A stretch of 42,791 bases of DNA from Polyangium sp. 15x6 (lineage in GTDB: Bacteria; Myxococcota_A; Polyangia; Polyangiales; Polyangiaceae), in the NCBI RefSeq assembly GCF_029960785.1, contig NZ_JASBQE010000102.1:1-42791 (forward strand), written 5' to 3'. The position numbers were made by a program, and so were the translations under genes. The notes under the pieces were generated by a model. It saw nothing but the letters and a program-made list of their open reading frames with translations, was not told the DNA's origin and did no database searches. Position 1 is the stretch's first letter. Each line of letters opens with the position of its first letter. This document shows positions 1 through 9,563 of this stretch, one piece after another.

Positions 1-1182
1 GAAGCCGCGCCGCCCGCGCCCGCCGCCCCCCAGGCCGCACGCGCCGCCGCGCCCAAGCCCCAGGGGCCCTCGCGCCGCGCCCGCACCGAGCCCGCGGCCA
101 CGGGACGCCCCGGACGGGTCGGGAACGGGAAGACGACGAAGACCGAGGTCGCGGCGCCCGAGAAGAAGCCCGAGCCGCCGCCGCGCGCCGATTCCGTCGG
201 CCCGCCGAACGACGGACGCCTCGAAGGCGGCATTCGGCTCGACACGAAGGACAAACCCTACCTGCGCGTCGTCCCGGCCTACAACTACAAGGACGTGGAC
301 ACCCGCTGGGGCCTGCCCGCGCTCGTCCACGCGCTCGATCGCGCGGCGAAGGCCGTGCACAAGAAGTACCCGGGCGCCGTCCTCGGCGTCGGGGATCTCT
401 CGCGCAAGAACGGCGGCGAGCTCGCGCATCACCACTCCCACGAGAGCGGGCGCGACGCGGATCTCGGGTTTTACCTGGTGAATGAAAAAGGAGAACCCGT
501 GCAGCGCCCCTCGTTCGTGAAGGTCGACGAGAAGCTCACGGCGAAGGGCGTGCCGGGCGCGCGCTTCGACGTCCCGCGGAACTGGCTCTTCTTGCAGAAC
601 CTCCTGCTCGATCGGCAGGCGCGCGTGAGCCACATCTTCGTGGCCGAGCCGATCAAGCACGCCCTGCTCGCGCACGCCCGCGCGCGCGGCGTCTCGCGGG
701 CCGTCTACGTGCGGGCCGCGCAGGTCATGATGCAGCCGACCGGGGGTTTGCCTCACGACGACCATTTCCACGTGCGTATCTCGTGCCCGCCCTCGATGAC
801 GAAGAGCTGCGTCGAGATCGCGAAGAACGCGCCGAGCAAGGCGCGGCAAAAGATCGCGAAGAAGGGCAAGCGCGGCGTGAAGACCCCGGAGCGCCGCGCG
901 GCGCCCCCGCCCGCAGCGCCGGCCCCGCGCCGCACGGCCGAGGTCCACCGCGACAATGGCGAGCGTTCGGGCGGCATTTATCTCTCGCGGGCCACGAAAG
1001 CGACGACGGGCCCGGACGTCCCGGTCTCCTTGTGGGCGCTCGCGGGCGCCTCGATCGGCCGCGACAACGCGGCGCGGACCGAAGAGGCGAAAAAGGACGA
1101 CGGGCGTGACGAGGCCGCCTCCGACGCGGCCGACGTGAAGGACGCCGTCGACGAGGAAGGCGCGCCGCGCATCACGCGGTGA
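1..1182 (+). CDS. mepA: Penicillin-insensitive murein endopeptidase (MepA/M74 family), 5'-truncated
   Basis: The reading frame is open from base 1, so the true start lies outside the window. MepA enzymes are periplasmic zinc metallopeptidases that cut D-Ala-mDAP cross-links in peptidoglycan. Visible family signatures are GVGDLSRKNGG followed by HHHSHESGRDADLGFY (zinc ligands H and D), and near the end of the domain DDHFHVRISC, supplying the last His ligand. Before the domain is a long Ala/Pro/Lys-rich stretch (bases 1-200), and after it a basic then acidic low-complexity tail of about 110 residues. Such flanks are not part of the usual roughly 270-residue enzyme and look like wall- or surface-spanning linkers. 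The lipoprotein gene at 1206 follows by 23 bp, so the two are probably co-transcribed. Family assignment is firm; exact bond specificity is inferred. Confidence 0.85.
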   Translation, partial: EAAPPAPAAPQAARAAAPKPQGPSRRARTEPAATGRPGRVGNGKTTKTEVAAPEKKPEPPPRADSVGPPNDGRLEGGIRLDTKDKPYLRVVPAYNYKDVDTRWGLPALVHALDRAAKAVHKKYPGAVLGVGDLSRKNGGELAHHHSHESGRDADLGFYLVNEKGEPVQRPSFVKVDEKLTAKGVPGARFDVPRNWLFLQNLLLDRQARVSHIFVAEPIKHALLAHARARGVSRAVYVRAAQVMMQPTGGLPHDDHFHVRISCPPSMTKSCVEIAKNAPSKARQKIAKKGKRGVKTPERRAAPPPAAPAPRRTAEVHRDNGERSGGIYLSRATKATTGPDVPVSLWALAGASIGRDNAARTEEAKKDDGRDEAASDAADVKDAVDEEGAPRITR

Positions 1183-1205
1183 TCTCGCGCCGAGGAGTTT
1201 TTCCC

Positions 1206-1742
1206 ATGCGACAAGGAATGTTCCTGGCCGCGACGGTGTGCGCGTTCGGCCTCGGGGCCGCGTGTTCGAGCACCGACGTGCAGCAGGGCGGCGGCGGCAA
1301 CGGTGGTCACGGCGGCAGCGGCGGTCAGGGCGGCGGCGGGCCGGCCATGAGCCTGCTCGCCGATGGCCTCGTGAGCAACGATTGCGCGCCGAACGACGGC
1401 CCCTGGCTCGTGTTCACCCTCGGGACCGCGTCGACGTGCGGGGAGGCGGCGGGCCCCGAGCCGCAGATCCACTTCGCGATCTACCCCGGCAACACGTCCA
1501 TGCTCGCGGCCGGACAATCGTGGACGTTCGACGCCGCCATGCCGACGAACGAGGTGCAGGCGTGGTGGTATGCGAATGGCGTCGGCGGGAACTCCGACGT
1601 GCCGAAGAGCGCCTCGGTCGAGGTCCTCTCGGTCGGGAGCGATACGGCGCAGGTGAAATACTCGTTCGTCACGCCAAACGGCGCGAGTCATGCAGGCCAG
1701 ATGGACGTCTCGATCTGCACCAGCATACCCATGTGCGGCTGA
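1206..1742 (+). CDS. Putative lipoprotein with Gly-rich linker
   Basis: A 178-residue protein of unknown function. The ATG at 1206 is preferred over an upstream GTG at 1179 because GAGGAG lies about 9 nt before it and because it gives a clean signal peptide with a lipobox (LGAAC, Cys about residue 18). The lipidated Cys is followed by a Gly/His/Ser-rich linker (residues about 27-45) and a soluble domain with three or four Cys that could form disulphides. This layout (lipobox, Gly-rich spacer, small beta-rich domain) is common among myxobacterial surface lipoproteins. It starts 23 bp after the murein endopeptidase gene. I do not recognise the domain. Confidence 0.75.
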   Translation: MRQGMFLAATVCAFGLGAACSSTDVQQGGGGNGGHGGSGGQGGGGPAMSLLADGLVSNDCAPNDGPWLVFTLGTASTCGEAAGPEPQIHFAIYPGNTSMLAAGQSWTFDAAMPTNEVQAWWYANGVGGNSDVPKSASVEVLSVGSDTAQVKYSFVTPNGASHAGQMDVSICTSIPMCG

Positions 1743-1826
1743 GCGCGGCGCCTCTGCGCGCGGAGCAACAAAGAGCGCTACATCGTTTACGCACCCACGT
1801 TTCGCCCAACTTTGCAAGAAGCCCTG

Positions 1827-1856
1827 TTGCGCCGAGCGGGCGGTCGCTGGTAGGTT
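1827..1856 (+). promoter_or_regulatory. Housekeeping-type promoter, probably leaderless
   Basis: TTGCGC (1827-1832), an 18-bp spacer and TAGGTT (1851-1856) stand 8 nt before the ATG at 1865, so transcription should begin at or next to the start codon. No Shine-Dalgarno sequence is present. The same two hexamers, 17 bp apart, precede the tRNA gene at 30923. Confidence 0.5.
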
Positions 1857-1864
1857 GACCGGTC

Positions 1865-2440
1865 ATGTCGCCGGGTCGACTCAGCCCATTTCCCAAGCGC
1901 AAGAGCAGCACGAAGATGCGGGCCCAAAGGTCGGGCTCGATCGCGCCGCCGCGCGCGAGCGTGCCGCCGCGCGCGAGTGTTCCCCCCCCGATGCTGGATC
2001 CGGCGAGCGAGCTCTTGGCCCTGCTCGCCGAGCTCTCGCCGCACGGCGTGGCCGCGCTCCTCGCGCATGCGCGCAAGCTGCGCGACGACGAGCGGCGCCG
2101 CGGCGCGGCCCCGCCGCTGATCGTTCTCTCCCCGCGTGATTTCGCCGTCCGCGTGATGCTTTTGGCGAACGAGCTGCTCCTCGGCCGAGACGACGGCAAG
2201 GTGTTCATCGCCGCGCTGTTCCGCTCGCTCGAAGAGCGTGGCGAGACGTCCGGGCTCGGGCTCGCGGAGTTCAAGAACCGGCTGCTCATGGCGCACCAGG
2301 CGGGGCTGCTCATGCTGAGCCGATTCGAGCTGGGCGAGCGCGCCGACGCCGCCACGATCACCGCCTCCGAGATTCGCCACCTCGGCGCCACGTTCCACCA
2401 CGTCCTCATACGGCGCCCCAAGTCGGAAGGATCGAAGTAA
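1865..2440 (+). CDS. Hypothetical protein
   Basis: A 191-residue soluble protein I do not recognise. Residues 1-42 are basic and low-complexity and include a tandem 15-bp repeat (PRASVP twice). The rest (from MLDPASELL) is a predicted helical domain: an LLALLAEL helix, a segment IVLSPRDFAVRVMLLANELLLGR, then KVFIAALFRSLE and a C-terminal part with a short beta-hairpin-like segment. A small winged-helix-like fold is possible but not supported by a clear motif. The ATG at 1865 is chosen because a promoter ends 8 nt upstream; internal ATGs at 1916 and 1991 are alternatives. The membrane-protein gene at 2453 follows closely. Confidence 0.6.
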   Translation: MSPGRLSPFPKRKSSTKMRAQRSGSIAPPRASVPPRASVPPPMLDPASELLALLAELSPHGVAALLAHARKLRDDERRRGAAPPLIVLSPRDFAVRVMLLANELLLGRDDGKVFIAALFRSLEERGETSGLGLAEFKNRLLMAHQAGLLMLSRFELGERADAATITASEIRHLGATFHHVLIRRPKSEGSK

Positions 2441-2452
2441 ACTCGGGCGGCA

Positions 2453-3199
2453 ATGGCGCGCCCCGTCGCGGAAGACAGCCCCGCTCCGCCGCCCGCCGCG
2501 CGCGCCGCGGCGCTCTTCGTGATCGGCTCGCTCGTCCTGTCTCTTTCGCTGATGGCCGCCGCGATGGCGCTCTATCCCGGCGGCACGTGGCTCGATCGTG
2601 CTTCCCCCGGGCACGACTTCTTCCGCAATTTCTTCTGCGATCTGACGGCCGATCGCGCCCTCAATGGGCAGACGAACCCCGGCGCTTCGTTCGGCAAGGC
2701 CGGGATGATCCTCCTGTCCGCGGGCACGCTGCCTTTCTGGTTCCTCGTCACGCGGCTCTTTCCGGAGCGAGCCCGGCTCGCGCTCGCCGTGCGTGGGTTC
2801 GGGCTCGCCTCGGCGCTCGCCGCGATTGCGGTGCCGCTCGCTCCGTCGCAGCGGTATGGCTCGCTCCACCCGCTGCTCATCTTCATCGCGGCTGTGCCCG
2901 GTCTCCTCGCGGGCGGCCTCGCCACGTTCGGGCTGCTCGCGACGAAACACGGGTCGCGCATGCCCGCGCGCCTCGCGGGATTGACGGCGGGCCTCGCGGC
3001 GCTCGACGGCGCGCTTTATGCGGCGCACGTCGCCTCGGGCGTGGAAATCACCTCGGCGCTGCTTCCCGCGCTGCAAAAGCTCGCCGCGCTCGCGCTCGTC
3101 GCCTGGATGGCCGGCACGGCCGCGCTCGCCGGTCTTCGCGAGAAAGGCACTTCCCAGCTCGTCGACGCGGTCCCCAGGAAAAACCAATCCTGCACGTGA
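2453..3199 (+). CDS. Multi-pass membrane protein, DUF998-like
   Basis: A 248-residue integral membrane protein with about six or seven hydrophobic segments: residues about 18-42 (LFVIGSLVLSLSLMAAAMAL), 80-100, 112-130, 140-165, 180-200 and 205-225. After the first segment it has YPGGTWLDR followed by a short loop with FFRNFFCDL, similar in layout to DUF998 membrane proteins, which have a YPGG-type motif at the same place. No catalytic motif is seen. It begins 12 bp after the hypothetical gene at 1865 and ends 36 bp from the convergent lipoprotein gene. Function unknown; the DUF998 relation is a pattern-level inference. Confidence 0.65.
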   Translation: MARPVAEDSPAPPPAARAAALFVIGSLVLSLSLMAAAMALYPGGTWLDRASPGHDFFRNFFCDLTADRALNGQTNPGASFGKAGMILLSAGTLPFWFLVTRLFPERARLALAVRGFGLASALAAIAVPLAPSQRYGSLHPLLIFIAAVPGLLAGGLATFGLLATKHGSRMPARLAGLTAGLAALDGALYAAHVASGVEITSALLPALQKLAALALVAWMAGTAALAGLREKGTSQLVDAVPRKNQSCT

Positions 3200-3235
3200 A
3201 GGGCGCCGGCCGTTGTCACGGCGCACGAAGGCGGA

Positions 3236-4471
3236 TCAATCGTCCACCGTGTCGCAAGTCACCTCCATCCATCCATACGGCAACGACCTCGCTCCGCCGG
3301 TGAAACGGAAGGGCCATTCGTGCGTCCCTTCCTTGCAGCTCACGTCCTCGAAAGAGCGGTCTGTCACGCAAAACCCGCTCGGACAGCCGGGACAATCGGG
3401 CGAGGTCCGGCAATCTTCGAGCGCTGCGCCCTCGTGCTGCACGACCTCGCAGCGCCGGAGCGTCTCGCCATTGCGCTCGACGAGCGCCTCCTTCCCGCCC
3501 GGATCCCGCCATCCATTCGCCGGATCGCATTGCTCGAGATCCGGCTGCTCGACGTGGATCTTGCACGCGGCCACGCCGCTCGTGTCGACCCGGATCGGTC
3601 GTTCGGTGCAGATCACCTGGCAATGGATGAACCCCGGGTGAAGGACGCCGTCCCAGGCACTCTCGTTGTCGCACGGCCATGCGTAGTCCGTCGAGCTGAC
3701 GAGATCCCCCCACGCTTCGAGGCGCGTATCGCCTTTCTCCCAGAGCTGACAGAAGGGTTCCCCCTCGTTCGACGGGATCACCATGACGACGCGCCTCGAC
3801 GGTTGCGAGAGCTCGTTCGGCAAAAGCTCCCCCGGGGGCACGACGTCCTCGTCGTCCCGCGTGCTCGCGACGAACAGCGTATGGAACGTGCCTTTGGCGA
3901 GCGACGCGACGAACGCCGTCTCCGCGTCGGTCGCGGGCGCCTGCAATCCCTTCATGAGATCCAGCGCGCGGCTCGCCGCGCGGAGCGGCCGGTATACCTC
4001 TCCAGGCATCGCGAGCCGCTGCTCCATGGCCTCGGCCGCGGCGGCCACAATAGCTTCGACCTCCTCCTCTTTGGATGTGATCGTCTTCCACGCGAGCGCC
4101 GGTCGATCGATGGGCGTGACGAGGGCGAGCTCCGTCGGCGCGCTCGGGCGCACGATGACCACGCGAACGTCGCCCGGGCGCCATTCCGCGGGATCCCGCG
4201 TCCCCGCGCAGCTCTCGCCTCGGTTCTGCACGACGGCGAGCAGGCCCGCGCGCAATGTCTGCGCCGCGCGCGCCCGAAGCGCAGCCGCCTCCGGGGTGTC
4301 CGCGTCGTCGACGACGAGCACGTACACGTTCGGCTCCCCCTTGCCGTAACGCCCTTCCAACGTAAAGGGCGCCGCCGTACTCGGCGTGAGCGGCACGGCC
4401 CCCGTCTCCTGACACGCCGCCGCCACGAGCCCCGCTGAAACGATGAGAAAGAGCTTCGATCCCCACTTCAT
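3236..4471 (-). CDS. Cys-rich putative lipoprotein
   Basis: A 411-residue lipoprotein. The start at 4471 (MKWGSKLF) gives a typical signal peptide with lipobox VAAAC; a longer open frame to 4588 adds no plausible signal. After the Cys comes a region beginning YVLVVDDADTPEAAALR that resembles a degenerate von Willebrand-A or alpha/beta domain without an intact DxSxS metal site. The C-terminal third has about ten Cys in pairs (CDPANGW, CRTSPDCPGCPSGFC), probably disulphide-bonded. A TTGACA-type promoter lies upstream at 4520-4548. Comparable large Cys-rich lipoproteins recur in myxobacteria without known function. It is convergent with the gene ending at 3199. Confidence 0.7.
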   Translation of the reverse strand: MKWGSKLFLIVSAGLVAAACQETGAVPLTPSTAAPFTLEGRYGKGEPNVYVLVVDDADTPEAAALRARAAQTLRAGLLAVVQNRGESCAGTRDPAEWRPGDVRVVIVRPSAPTELALVTPIDRPALAWKTITSKEEEVEAIVAAAAEAMEQRLAMPGEVYRPLRAASRALDLMKGLQAPATDAETAFVASLAKGTFHTLFVASTRDDEDVVPPGELLPNELSQPSRRVVMVIPSNEGEPFCQLWEKGDTRLEAWGDLVSSTDYAWPCDNESAWDGVLHPGFIHCQVICTERPIRVDTSGVAACKIHVEQPDLEQCDPANGWRDPGGKEALVERNGETLRRCEVVQHEGAALEDCRTSPDCPGCPSGFCVTDRSFEDVSCKEGTHEWPFRFTGGARSLPYGWMEVTCDTVDD

Positions 4472-4519
4472 GCCGGTCGCATCCGGCAAATGGCGTGCCC
4501 GTGCGCGAATGCCTACGCC

Positions 4520-4548
4520 TCTACCGATTTGTAATACATCAATGTCAA
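4520..4548 (-). promoter_or_regulatory. Sigma-70-type promoter for the Cys-rich lipoprotein
   Basis: On the minus strand TTGACA (4548-4543) is followed by a 17-bp spacer and GGTAGA (4525-4520). The spacer is strikingly A/T-rich for this genome. It would give a leader of about 40 nt for the gene starting at 4471. The -35 is a perfect consensus; the -10 is weak. Confidence 0.45.
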
Positions 4549-4591
4549 CGCGGAGGCACAGGAAGAGCCTACCTCGTTGGCAGTCCAATCA

Positions 4592-7549
4592 TCAACTGAG
4601 GAGCGCCATCAAATCGTCGCGCGTGATCGCCGCCGCCTGCGCCGCCTCGCCGAGGGCCGCGTCCGCCACGAGCCGCTTTTTCTCCTGCAGCGCGAGGATC
4701 CGCTCCTCCACCGTGTCCTTCGCCACGAGCCGGTACACGAAGACGGGTTTGTCCTGGCCGATGCGGTGCGCGCGGTCCGCGGCCTGGTCCTCGACGGCCG
4801 GGTTCCACCACGGATCCAGCAAGAACACGTGATCGGCCGCCGTCAAGTTGAGGCCCGTCCCGCCCGCCTTGAGCGAGAGCAGCATCACCGGCGGGCCTCC
4901 ATCGGCCTGGAATTCGTTCACCACGCCCGCGCGATCCACGGTCGAGCCGTCGAGCCGATTGAAGGAAATCCCCGCCTCGGCGAGGTGCGGCTCCACGAGG
5001 TCGAGCAGCGACGTCCATTGCGAGAAAACGAGCGCCTTGTGGCCATCCGCCGCCGCGTCGGAGAGCGCCTCGACGAGGGCCTCGACCTTGGACGAGCCCA
5101 AAGCCACCTGCCCGGGCACGAGCGCCGCGTGACAGGCGGCCTGGCGCAGCCGGAGCAGGGCTTCGAGCGCGGCGAGCACGCTGCCGCCCTCGGCGAGGCG
5201 CTTGACCACGTCACTGAGCGTCGCCGCGCGCACGGCGTCGTACACGGCGCGCTCCTTGTCGTCGAGCTCCACGCTGAGCACGCGGTCCGTGCGCGGCGGC
5301 AATTCGGGCGCGACCTCACGCTTCAATCGACGCAGGACGAACGGGCGAATGCGCTCGCGCAGCCGCTCGGCCGCGCCGGCGTGGCCGATCTCGATCGGCC
5401 CGGCATAACGCTCCTTGAAATCGCTCCGCCCGCCGAGCAGGCCGCGGTTCGCGAAATGCATCTGGCTCCAGAGCTCCTCCAGCCGGTTCTCCACGGGCGT
5501 ACCGCTGAGCGCCACCTTGAACTTTCCGCGCAGCGCATACGCGGCCCGCGCGACCTGGCTGTCGGGATTCTTGATGGCCTGGGCCTCGTCGAGGATGACC
5601 GTATCCCATTCGATGGCGGAGAGCGCGTCGATGTCGATGCGCAGCATCGAATACGTGGTGAGCGTGACGTCGGCCTTCGGATCGAGCACGCGCTTGGGCC
5701 CGTGGTAGAGGGCCGCGGAGAGGTTTGGCCGGAACTTCCGGATCTCGGCCTCCCAGTTGAAGAGTACGCTCTTCGGACAAACCACGAGCGCGCGGCCGCG
5801 CGTGGCCGCGAGCGCCTGCAAGGTTTTTCCGAGGCCCATGTCGTCCGCGAGGATCCCGCCGAGCCCCGTGTCCCGCAAGAACGAGAGCCAATCGACGCCG
5901 CGGCGCTGATACGAACGGAGCGTGGCGGCGAGGCCCGCGGGCAAGGGCGACTCGGGGATCCCGGAAAAACCTTCGAGCAAGGGGGCGAGCCGGGAAAAAC
6001 CCGGCGGGCGCGGAGCCTCGATCTCCTCGCAGAGGCGCGCGAGCGCAGGCAGGAGCGCGGGCGGAATGGTCTGGTCCTCGGTCTCCGCCCGCGCGGCGAG
6101 CAGATCGGCGACGCGATCGCCGAACCGCGAGAGCCAATCGGACGGCAGCGGCGCGAACCCGCCGCCTTCGAGCGGGACGATGTCGAGCCCGTCTTTCCAC
6201 GCGCGAATGACGGCCGCGCCGCTCGCGTGTTTCGTGGTCCCGCCCTCCTCGCCGTCCTCGGCGAAGGATTCGAAGACGACGTCGAAGCTGTCGCCCTGGA
6301 CGTCGAACCGCGGCACGAGCGGGCGCTTGCCGAAGAGCTCGCCGAGCGTCTCGCCCTGCTCGCCGCCGCGGAACCCCTTGAGCTTCTGCGCGAATCGTAA
6401 TGCGGCCTCGCCGTCGAGATCGACGCGCCGGCCGGGGATCAGATTGAGCTCGTCGCGGAGCCGCTCGATGAGCCTTCGCTCCTCGGCCTCGTCACGCACG
6501 GGCACGGTCCCGCCGAGGTGCACGAGCACATTCTGATCGACGCGCGCCTCCGGCGGATCCCCGTACACGAGCAGCGGCAGCACGGAGAGGGTATGCCCGG
6601 CCTGCGAGAGCTCGATCGAAATGCGCGGGCGGCTCTTCCGCGCGACGCCCGGCAGCCTGCGCGTGCGCACCACGAGGCGCGTGTGTTTGTCGAGGTCGGG
6701 GAGGATCTTCGTGACGAACGTGCCGAGCTCCTCTTTCGCGACGAGCCGCTCCATGGGGAGTTTTTCCCACGCGTCGCCCGTGATCGAGGTATCCCCGAGG
6801 GGCCGCAGGACGTCGCCCGTGCGCGCGGCGCCGCGGGCAATGACCTCGTCGACGGAGGGGTCTTTCTCGACACGCACGAGGACGCCGCCATTCTTGCCGT
6901 CGATCACGGCGGCCGAGGGACGCACGGCCTGCTTGCTCGTGCGGACGGGAAAACCGTCGAAAAGGACGCTCGGCGCATTCTCGAGGAGCGAAAAGAGCTC
7001 CCGCACGCGCGAGAGCGGGACGACGCCGCCCTTCCAGGTCGAGAACATCCGGTCGATCGTGATGTCCTCGTGCGTGGGCAAGACCGGCAGATCGCCGCGC
7101 GAGACGCGATTCGTGATCGATCCCTGGAAAGGCTCGCGGCGGCCGTCCGGAAAGACCACCGCGCGCTCCAGGAACAACGTGCCCGCGTCGCGGCTGAACT
7201 CGTATTCGAACTTGCCGAGCGCGGGCTTCGGCGCGGGCGCGGCGCGTGAGCCGACGTCCGTCCCGGTCGCGGGGGCCTGGCCCTCGGGGGATTGGGCGGC
7301 GACGATCACGGCGGCGGCGACGTGCTGGCAGGGATCGAATTTACCGCCGCAATCGCAGGTCCATTCCTCGTCCGCGACATACAGCGTGACCGTGGGCGCG
7401 ATGGCGACGCCGGGGACGCGGATGCGATAGGTGAGCTCGGTGGCGGTCCTCCTGTCGAGGATCACGGCGCCGTCGCGGGCCAGGTTGACGCCCTTCGACC
7501 AGAGACCGGGCGGGCAGGCTTTACGAACCGCCTGGAGGAGCGAGTCCAT
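4592..7549 (-). CDS. SNF2/RapA-family DNA-dependent ATPase with SWIM zinc finger
   Basis: A 985-residue Swi2/Snf2 ATPase. Residues 65-76 hold a SWIM zinc finger (CxCx6Cx[13 protein letters not shown]). Residues about 90-540 are the bacterial SNF2 N-terminal extension. The helicase core follows: Walker [10 protein letters not shown] about residue 570, the DEAQ box (LDEAQAIKN) about 654, LSGTP motif III, and in the second lobe HRIGQ motif VI about 930. All ATPase motifs are intact. Family members translocate on double-stranded DNA and remodel DNA-bound proteins such as stalled RNA polymerase; the exact role here is unknown. It is 48 bp downstream of the flavohemoprotein gene on the same strand, without an obvious Shine-Dalgarno. 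Confidence 0.9.
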   Translation of the reverse strand: MDSLLQAVRKACPPGLWSKGVNLARDGAVILDRRTATELTYRIRVPGVAIAPTVTLYVADEEWTCDCGGKFDPCQHVAAAVIVAAQSPEGQAPATGTDVGSRAAPAPKPALGKFEYEFSRDAGTLFLERAVVFPDGRREPFQGSITNRVSRGDLPVLPTHEDITIDRMFSTWKGGVVPLSRVRELFSLLENAPSVLFDGFPVRTSKQAVRPSAAVIDGKNGGVLVRVEKDPSVDEVIARGAARTGDVLRPLGDTSITGDAWEKLPMERLVAKEELGTFVTKILPDLDKHTRLVVRTRRLPGVARKSRPRISIELSQAGHTLSVLPLLVYGDPPEARVDQNVLVHLGGTVPVRDEAEERRLIERLRDELNLIPGRRVDLDGEAALRFAQKLKGFRGGEQGETLGELFGKRPLVPRFDVQGDSFDVVFESFAEDGEEGGTTKHASGAAVIRAWKDGLDIVPLEGGGFAPLPSDWLSRFGDRVADLLAARAETEDQTIPPALLPALARLCEEIEAPRPPGFSRLAPLLEGFSGIPESPLPAGLAATLRSYQRRGVDWLSFLRDTGLGGILADDMGLGKTLQALAATRGRALVVCPKSVLFNWEAEIRKFRPNLSAALYHGPKRVLDPKADVTLTTYSMLRIDIDALSAIEWDTVILDEAQAIKNPDSQVARAAYALRGKFKVALSGTPVENRLEELWSQMHFANRGLLGGRSDFKERYAGPIEIGHAGAAERLRERIRPFVLRRLKREVAPELPPRTDRVLSVELDDKERAVYDAVRAATLSDVVKRLAEGGSVLAALEALLRLRQAACHAALVPGQVALGSSKVEALVEALSDAAADGHKALVFSQWTSLLDLVEPHLAEAGISFNRLDGSTVDRAGVVNEFQADGGPPVMLLSLKAGGTGLNLTAADHVFLLDPWWNPAVEDQAADRAHRIGQDKPVFVYRLVAKDTVEERILALQEKKRLVADAALGEAAQAAAITRDDLMALLS

Positions 7550-7597
7550 GACGACGGGAGCGGTAGCACGGGACGACGCGCGTGTCGCCCCCTCGGG

Positions 7598-8914
7598 CTA
7601 GCCCACGTCGGCCTCGATCTCCGGTCCGTGAGGGCCGTAGCATTCGTAGTGGACGCGATCGGCCGCCACCCCGAGGAGGTGCAGCGCCCCGCGGATCCCG
7701 CGCATGAAGGGAATGGGGCCCGTGAAATAGAACTCGCAATCGGTTCCGGGGAGGTTCCGCCCGAGCGTGCCGAGGCCGAGCCGGCCGCGGGTCTCGTAAT
7801 CCCGCCCGAGCTCGTCCTCGGCCGAGGGCTGCGAATAGCAGCGGTGGAGCGTCACGTTCGGGTGGCGCTGCGCGAGCGCCTCGATCTCGCGCCGGAGCGG
7901 GTGGTGGCGCCCGTCGCGCATCATCTGGAAGAAGTGAATGGGCTGGTCGATGCCGCGATCGAGCGCGCTCTGGAAGAGGCTGAACACCGCGGTGATGCCG
8001 ATCCCCGCGCCGATGAAGACGAGCGGGCGCGGCGAATCGACGAGGGTGAACTCGCCGAACGGCGAGGAGACGTCGAGCACGTCCCCCTCCTGCACATGCT
8101 CGTGGAAAAACCGGGAGCAGACGCCGTCGGGGTTCCCCTTCGCGCCGAGCTCGCGCTTGATCGTGACCCGGAAATACCCCTTCCCCGGCGCCGTGGAGAG
8201 CGAGTAATTACGATACACGGTATTGCCGCCGCGGCGCGAAAATCCGGGCACCTCGACGCGGAACGTGACGTACTGGCCCGCCTCGTAATGCGGCACGGGC
8301 CCGCCATCCCTGGGCGAGAGGTAAAACGAGGCGGCGTCCTCCGATTCCTGGACCTTCCGCCGGACCACGAACGGCCGGAATCCCTCCCATCCGCCCGGCG
8401 TGCGGGCGTTTTTCTGCATGAGATCCCGCTCGACCTCGATGAAGAGATTCGCCAGGACGTCATACGCCTCCCGCCACGCGGCCATGATCTCGTCCGTCGC
8501 GACGTCGCCGAGGATGGCCTTCACCGAGGCGAGGAAGTATTGCCCGATGATCGGGTAATGCTCGGGCCGGATGTCGAGCGAGGCGTGCCGGTGTGCGATG
8601 CGCATCACCGTGGCCTTGACCGCGGGCAGGTCATCGAGGCTCGTCATGGAGCCATTGAGCACGTTCGTCAGCGCGGCGCCTCGGGCGCCCTCTTGGCCGA
8701 AGAAATCCCCCCGGAATGCCTCCTGCTGCGACCCGCGTGTCTTCTCCTCGCCCGTGCCCTGGTTGGCCGGGTTGAAGAGCAGTTCGAGCGCGGGGTGATC
8801 GTGGAGCAGGTTGCGGTAGAAATGGCGGATGATCGTCGCGCCATGCTCGGCGAGCACCGGGGCCGTCGCCTTCACGATCGCGACAGTCTCGGCCGAGAGG
8901 GTCTTCCTGCTCAT
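7598..8914 (-). CDS. hmp: Flavohemoprotein / nitric oxide dioxygenase
   Basis: A 438-residue flavohemoglobin that oxidises NO to nitrate using O2, haem, FAD and NAD(P)H. The globin domain (about 1-160) has the distal Tyr in HFYRNLL and the proximal His in RIAHRHASL. The FAD domain has YRNYSLS (RxYS motif), followed by GAGIGITAVFSL of the NAD(P)H domain and a C-terminal YFTGPIPFMRG. Typical Hmp is about 400 residues; the excess is mostly an insertion of about 20 residues between NPANQ and the LPAVKATV helix, in the globin CD/E region. A YCII-domain gene lies directly upstream (3-bp gap), so they are co-transcribed. No NsrR or NorR site was identified. Confidence 0.92.
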   Translation of the reverse strand: MSRKTLSAETVAIVKATAPVLAEHGATIIRHFYRNLLHDHPALELLFNPANQGTGEEKTRGSQQEAFRGDFFGQEGARGAALTNVLNGSMTSLDDLPAVKATVMRIAHRHASLDIRPEHYPIIGQYFLASVKAILGDVATDEIMAAWREAYDVLANLFIEVERDLMQKNARTPGGWEGFRPFVVRRKVQESEDAASFYLSPRDGGPVPHYEAGQYVTFRVEVPGFSRRGGNTVYRNYSLSTAPGKGYFRVTIKRELGAKGNPDGVCSRFFHEHVQEGDVLDVSSPFGEFTLVDSPRPLVFIGAGIGITAVFSLFQSALDRGIDQPIHFFQMMRDGRHHPLRREIEALAQRHPNVTLHRCYSQPSAEDELGRDYETRGRLGLGTLGRNLPGTDCEFYFTGPIPFMRGIRGALHLLGVAADRVHYECYGPHGPEIEADVG

Positions 8915-8917
8915 GTC

Positions 8918-9253
8918 TCAACCCAGAGCGCGCATGCCGGCGATGAAAAAGGGATGAAGCTCGGCCCGCATCAGGCCCTCGGACACGACCGGGTCGGCGT
9001 CGACGAGCGCGCGCGCACGAGCCTCGTCCGCGGCCTCGACGACGGCCAAGCCGAACGTCTCCGGGCCGGTCGTGAGCGTGCGGCCGACGAAGACGAGCAC
9101 GCCCCGCGCCTTCAATTCCTCGAGGTACGCGCCGTGCCGGCCGAGCGTGGCCATCTCAGTCTCCGTGGGGCCAGTTTGCAGGAGGTCCGGCCGCACGGCC
9201 CGGACGACGTATATCCACTTGTTCGTGGGCTGAGAAGCAGGTTGTTCACTCAT
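8918..9253 (-). CDS. YCII-domain protein
   Basis: A 111-residue alpha/beta protein of the YciI/YCII family (dimeric ferredoxin-like fold). The domain runs from KWIYVVRAVRPDLL through LGRHGAYLEELKARGVLVFVGR to ALVDADPVVSEGLMRAELHPF. Family members include chlorohydrolase-like and dehydrochlorinase-like enzymes as well as proteins with no known activity; a conserved His-Asp pair is often catalytic. Start at 9253 (MSEQPAS) is chosen; an in-frame ATG at 9274 would add seven residues. Neither has a strong Shine-Dalgarno. The stop is 3 bp from the hmp start, which suggests a role linked to NO or oxidative chemistry, though this is only from position. Confidence 0.75.
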   Translation of the reverse strand: MSEQPASQPTNKWIYVVRAVRPDLLQTGPTETEMATLGRHGAYLEELKARGVLVFVGRTLTTGPETFGLAVVEAADEARARALVDADPVVSEGLMRAELHPFFIAGMRALG

Positions 9254-9299
9254 GGGCTTCGCATCATGGTCCATCGCCGCGCGATAAATCCACTCGAAC

Positions 9300-9563
9300 C
9301 TACGTCCGTGTATGCCCGTCCTCGAGGATGGCCCGGAAGATCACCTCGGCGAGCCCCGCCGGGACACCGAGGCGCTCGGCGTAGACGCGACGATCCGCGA
9401 GGAGCTCCGTCTCGCGCGCCGGATCCACGCGAGGCAGGCCGAGCGCCCGCTTTTTCGCGAAGAGCGCGCCGACGAGCGCTCTCCGCCGCGCCACGAGATC
9501 GAGCAGCGCATGGTCGAGCTCGTCGAGAGCTCTGCGGGTCTCGCTGACTTCAGCCGGAGGCAT
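9300..9563 (-). CDS. Chorismate mutase type II (AroQ-class), small stand-alone
   Basis: An 87-residue all-helical protein matching the CM_2 pattern: RRALDELDHALLDLVARRRALV, then AKKRALGLPRVDPARETELL and a last helix with AEVIFRAILEDG. The key Arg, Lys and Asp/Glu residues of the AroQ active site (R in helix 1, K in AKKRALG, the D-x-x-R-E of DPARETELL) are present. It would convert chorismate to prephenate for Phe/Tyr synthesis. The ATG at 9563 is preferred to an upstream TTG at 9581. It lies 46 bp upstream of the YCII gene on the same strand, and back-to-back with the U32 gene at 9632. Because no other aromatic pathway gene is nearby, a chorismate-utilising role outside primary metabolism cannot be excluded. 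Confidence 0.8.
   Translation of the reverse strand: MPPAEVSETRRALDELDHALLDLVARRRALVGALFAKKRALGLPRVDPARETELLADRRVYAERLGVPAGLAEVIFRAILEDGHTRT

Noticed and set aside
7598-8914. Frameshift in the flavohemoprotein gene
   Set aside because: The extra length is an in-frame insertion; all globin, FAD and NAD motifs are in one frame.
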